Shown in pieces: positions 62,255 to 64,000 of a DNA stretch of 64,000 nucleotides. Location: positions 18,060,576 through 18,124,575 of the forward strand of contig CM049309.1 of assembly GCA_026874595.1 (NCBI GenBank), given 5' to 3'. The notes under the pieces were generated by a model that worked only from the letters and a program-made list of their open reading frames with translations, was not told the origin of the DNA and made no database searches. How positions within the stretch are numbered: position 1 is the stretch's first letter; every line of letters starts with the position of its first letter. Origin of the DNA: Sipunculus nudus (Eukaryota > Annelida > Sipuncula > Golfingiida > Sipunculidae). A program made the position numbers and the translations under genes.

Positions 62255-62830
62255 TGCTACGATAGATAATCTGCACTCCTATTCAGAGCTACAATTTTGA
62301 TGGAAAAAGAATTTACCCTCTGTATAATGAGCACCCTGTTTCTGGCAAAAATCCTAGATGATGATATTGTATTTGCAATAGTGATTGGAATATTTACTGG
62401 TTTCTGAGTTAGTGAACTTTTGAGCCTGACAGTCCCATTGACACTTGCTTAAGTCTCTTTGATCTGGCACAGAAGTAGATACAAGTGACAACCATAAAAG
62501 TAAGCCAGGAAAGCTGAATGACTTGTATTCATAGCATATTGAAGCTTAACTTAACCTCTAATATGTTGGGAGTACTGTAAGCATAAGCATGTCAAGGCCG
62601 TTATCACATAACTGATTTATCTGACCATGATGCTATTAGCAGCAGAGTAAATAGAACTAAGGAAACAATCAAACCAATATTCCTAGCTTTTTTCAAGTTA
62701 TTTTGAAGTAGCTACTGTGCAATGAATCCTTTTCCTGCAAAACAAATTGCATGGTCCTGACAGTTCCCAGTGCCAGTGCATGTAGTGCCATCTACTAACT
62801 AAAAATGGTATCAAATTCAGCCTAAGGGGA
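62255..62830 (+). repeat. Dispersed repeat R3, copy 2 (uninterrupted)
   Basis: ~575 bp collinear with the two halves of copy 1 (39390-39690 and 42240-42560). No coding potential, and terminal repeats were not recognised. It ends with agtgccatctactaactaaa. Confidence 0.65.
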
Positions 62831-62911
62831 GAAAGAAAATATGATACAGGATAAAATAAATGTGTAGCTTTATGGGGTCTAATATGAATTTAAAATGACT
62901 TTTGGATTAAT

Positions 62912-63947
62912 TACCCCTCAGCCCTTAGGCTGATGGGCTCTTGTCGTCACCCAAGCTGTCCGTCCGTACGTCCGTCCGTCCGGTGTCCGTTAACTTTTAC
63001 CTTGTGAGCAGGATATCTGAAAAAGGATTCACCGTCAGAATTTTATTTCCTCAGTAAAGATGTATATCGACAAAATCTCGGTCAAGTTCGAAGATGGGTG
63101 ACCTTGACCTATTTTTCTACATTTTAGAGCTGATTATAGAAAAACACTTAGATGCTTATTACTCAGGAACCATTGGTAGATTTTCACAAAACTTGCTATG
63201 ATTATTGGGACTGATAGTCTGTACCTGCTACACAAGTTTGGTGGTGGCACCTACAATTTCTGATTTTTTATGAATTTTTATTGGATTTTTCAACTTTGGG
63301 CTTGTGAGCGGGATATCTCTAAAAAGATTCACCGTAGGAATTTTATTTTTTCGGTGAAGATGTATATTGACAAAATCTTGGTCAAGTTCAAAGATGGATG
63401 ACCTTGACCTATTTTTTTACGTTTTAGAGCTGATTATAGAAAAAACATTTAGAAGCTCATTTCTCAGGAACCATTGGGTGGATTTTCACAATACTTACTA
63501 CGATCATAGGGACTGATTGTCTGTAACTGCTGCACAAGTTTGGGGGCCCCACCTACAATTTCTGATTTTTAATGAATTTTTCTTGGATTTTTCAACTTTG
63601 GCCTTGTGAGCGGGATATCTCTAAAAGTATTCACAATAGGAATTTTATTTCTTTGGTGAAGATGTATATCGACAAAATCTCGGTCAAGTTCGAAGATGGG
63701 TGACCTTGACCTACTTTTCAAGGTCACACAGCTTATAATAGAATAAAACTTAAAAGCTTATTTTTCAGGAAGCATTTGGTGGATTGTTATGAATCATGGT
63801 ACATACCTCTCCATTTTAAATTTATAACTGAGACATGTACAGATATACATCCATGTGAGAACAGATATTTAGTACTTGTTACTGTTACCACCTTTAAACA
63901 CTGTTCTTTTGGCTGAGGGCTTTTGTCAGCTTCTGCTGATATTCTAG
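62912..63947 (+). mobile_element. Pearl-like/Helentron-like element P1, copy 3 (most complete)
   Basis: Starts cccctcagcccttaggctga, then tgggctcttgtcgtcaccca, a GTCCGTCC microsatellite and three ~300-bp units (gagcgggatatctct, tcaccgt, gatgtatatcgacaaaatct). The 3' part has ggctgagggct, the inverse of the 5' agccctcagcc, then a perfect stem-loop TCAGC-ttct-GCTGA (63926-63939), then tattCTAG and T. This is a textbook Helitron-type 3' end. Non-coding. Confidence 0.85.
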
Positions 63948-64000
63948 TTTTAGATATAGGGGTTTTGACAATAATGATACCTTTAAGGTAAGTTTGAAGA

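Larger units (their letters stand above)
62168..64000 (+). other. DOT1L: DOT1L intron, truncated by the window edge
   Basis: Consists almost entirely of repeat R3 (62255-62830) and pearl-like element P1 copy 3 (62912-63947). Confidence 0.85.

Overview
This is a eukaryotic, AT-rich, intron- and repeat-rich stretch. It most likely comes from a lophotrochozoan, and a mollusc (probably bivalve) is the best guess. The reasons are long introns, a DOT1L gene close to the animal form, and many 'pearl-like' repeats (tandem-repeat core, GTCTGTCC microsatellite near one end, hairpin plus CTAG at the other) of the kind described from oysters. Species cannot be settled from the sequence alone.

One host gene fills the window on the + strand: DOT1L, the histone H3 lysine-79 methyltransferase. 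Eighteen exons are placed at canonical AG/GT borders and in matching phase, from 13025 to 62167. The N-terminal ~42 residues (human numbering) were not found and probably lie upstream. The gene continues past the right edge. The exons cover nearly the whole SAM-dependent catalytic fold, then a polar and basic linker. One catalytic exon is duplicated (45884-45990 and 46715-46821). Both copies are 107 nt with identical phase, and either double inclusion or double skipping creates an immediate stop. This looks like a mutually exclusive exon pair inside the lysine-access part of the active site.

The introns hold the mobile DNA. The 17.5-kb intron (13100-30576) carries an apparently intact antisense non-LTR retrotransposon (21313-27053; ORF1 plus an endonuclease/reverse transcriptase ORF2). 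It is flanked by an exceptionally long, apparently perfect 296-bp direct repeat. Five or more Helitron/Helentron-like non-autonomous elements share one structural grammar, and two of them carry a nested copy of the same family. There are also a 1.9-kb foldback element, several MITE-like TIR elements (one with TTAA ends), three small dispersed repeat families, and minisatellites of 32, 50, 31 and 180 bp. The 31-bp array begins within the first bases of a DOT1L intron.

Region by region: 1-13024 is upstream intron or 5' flank with repeats only; 13025-30640 holds two exons and the retrotransposon; 30641-43241 holds the SAM-binding exons plus pearl-like and foldback elements; 43242-52790 holds the rest of the catalytic fold including the duplicated exon; 52791-62167 holds linker exons; 62168-64000 is intron made of repeats. 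No second host gene, tRNA or rRNA was recognised.
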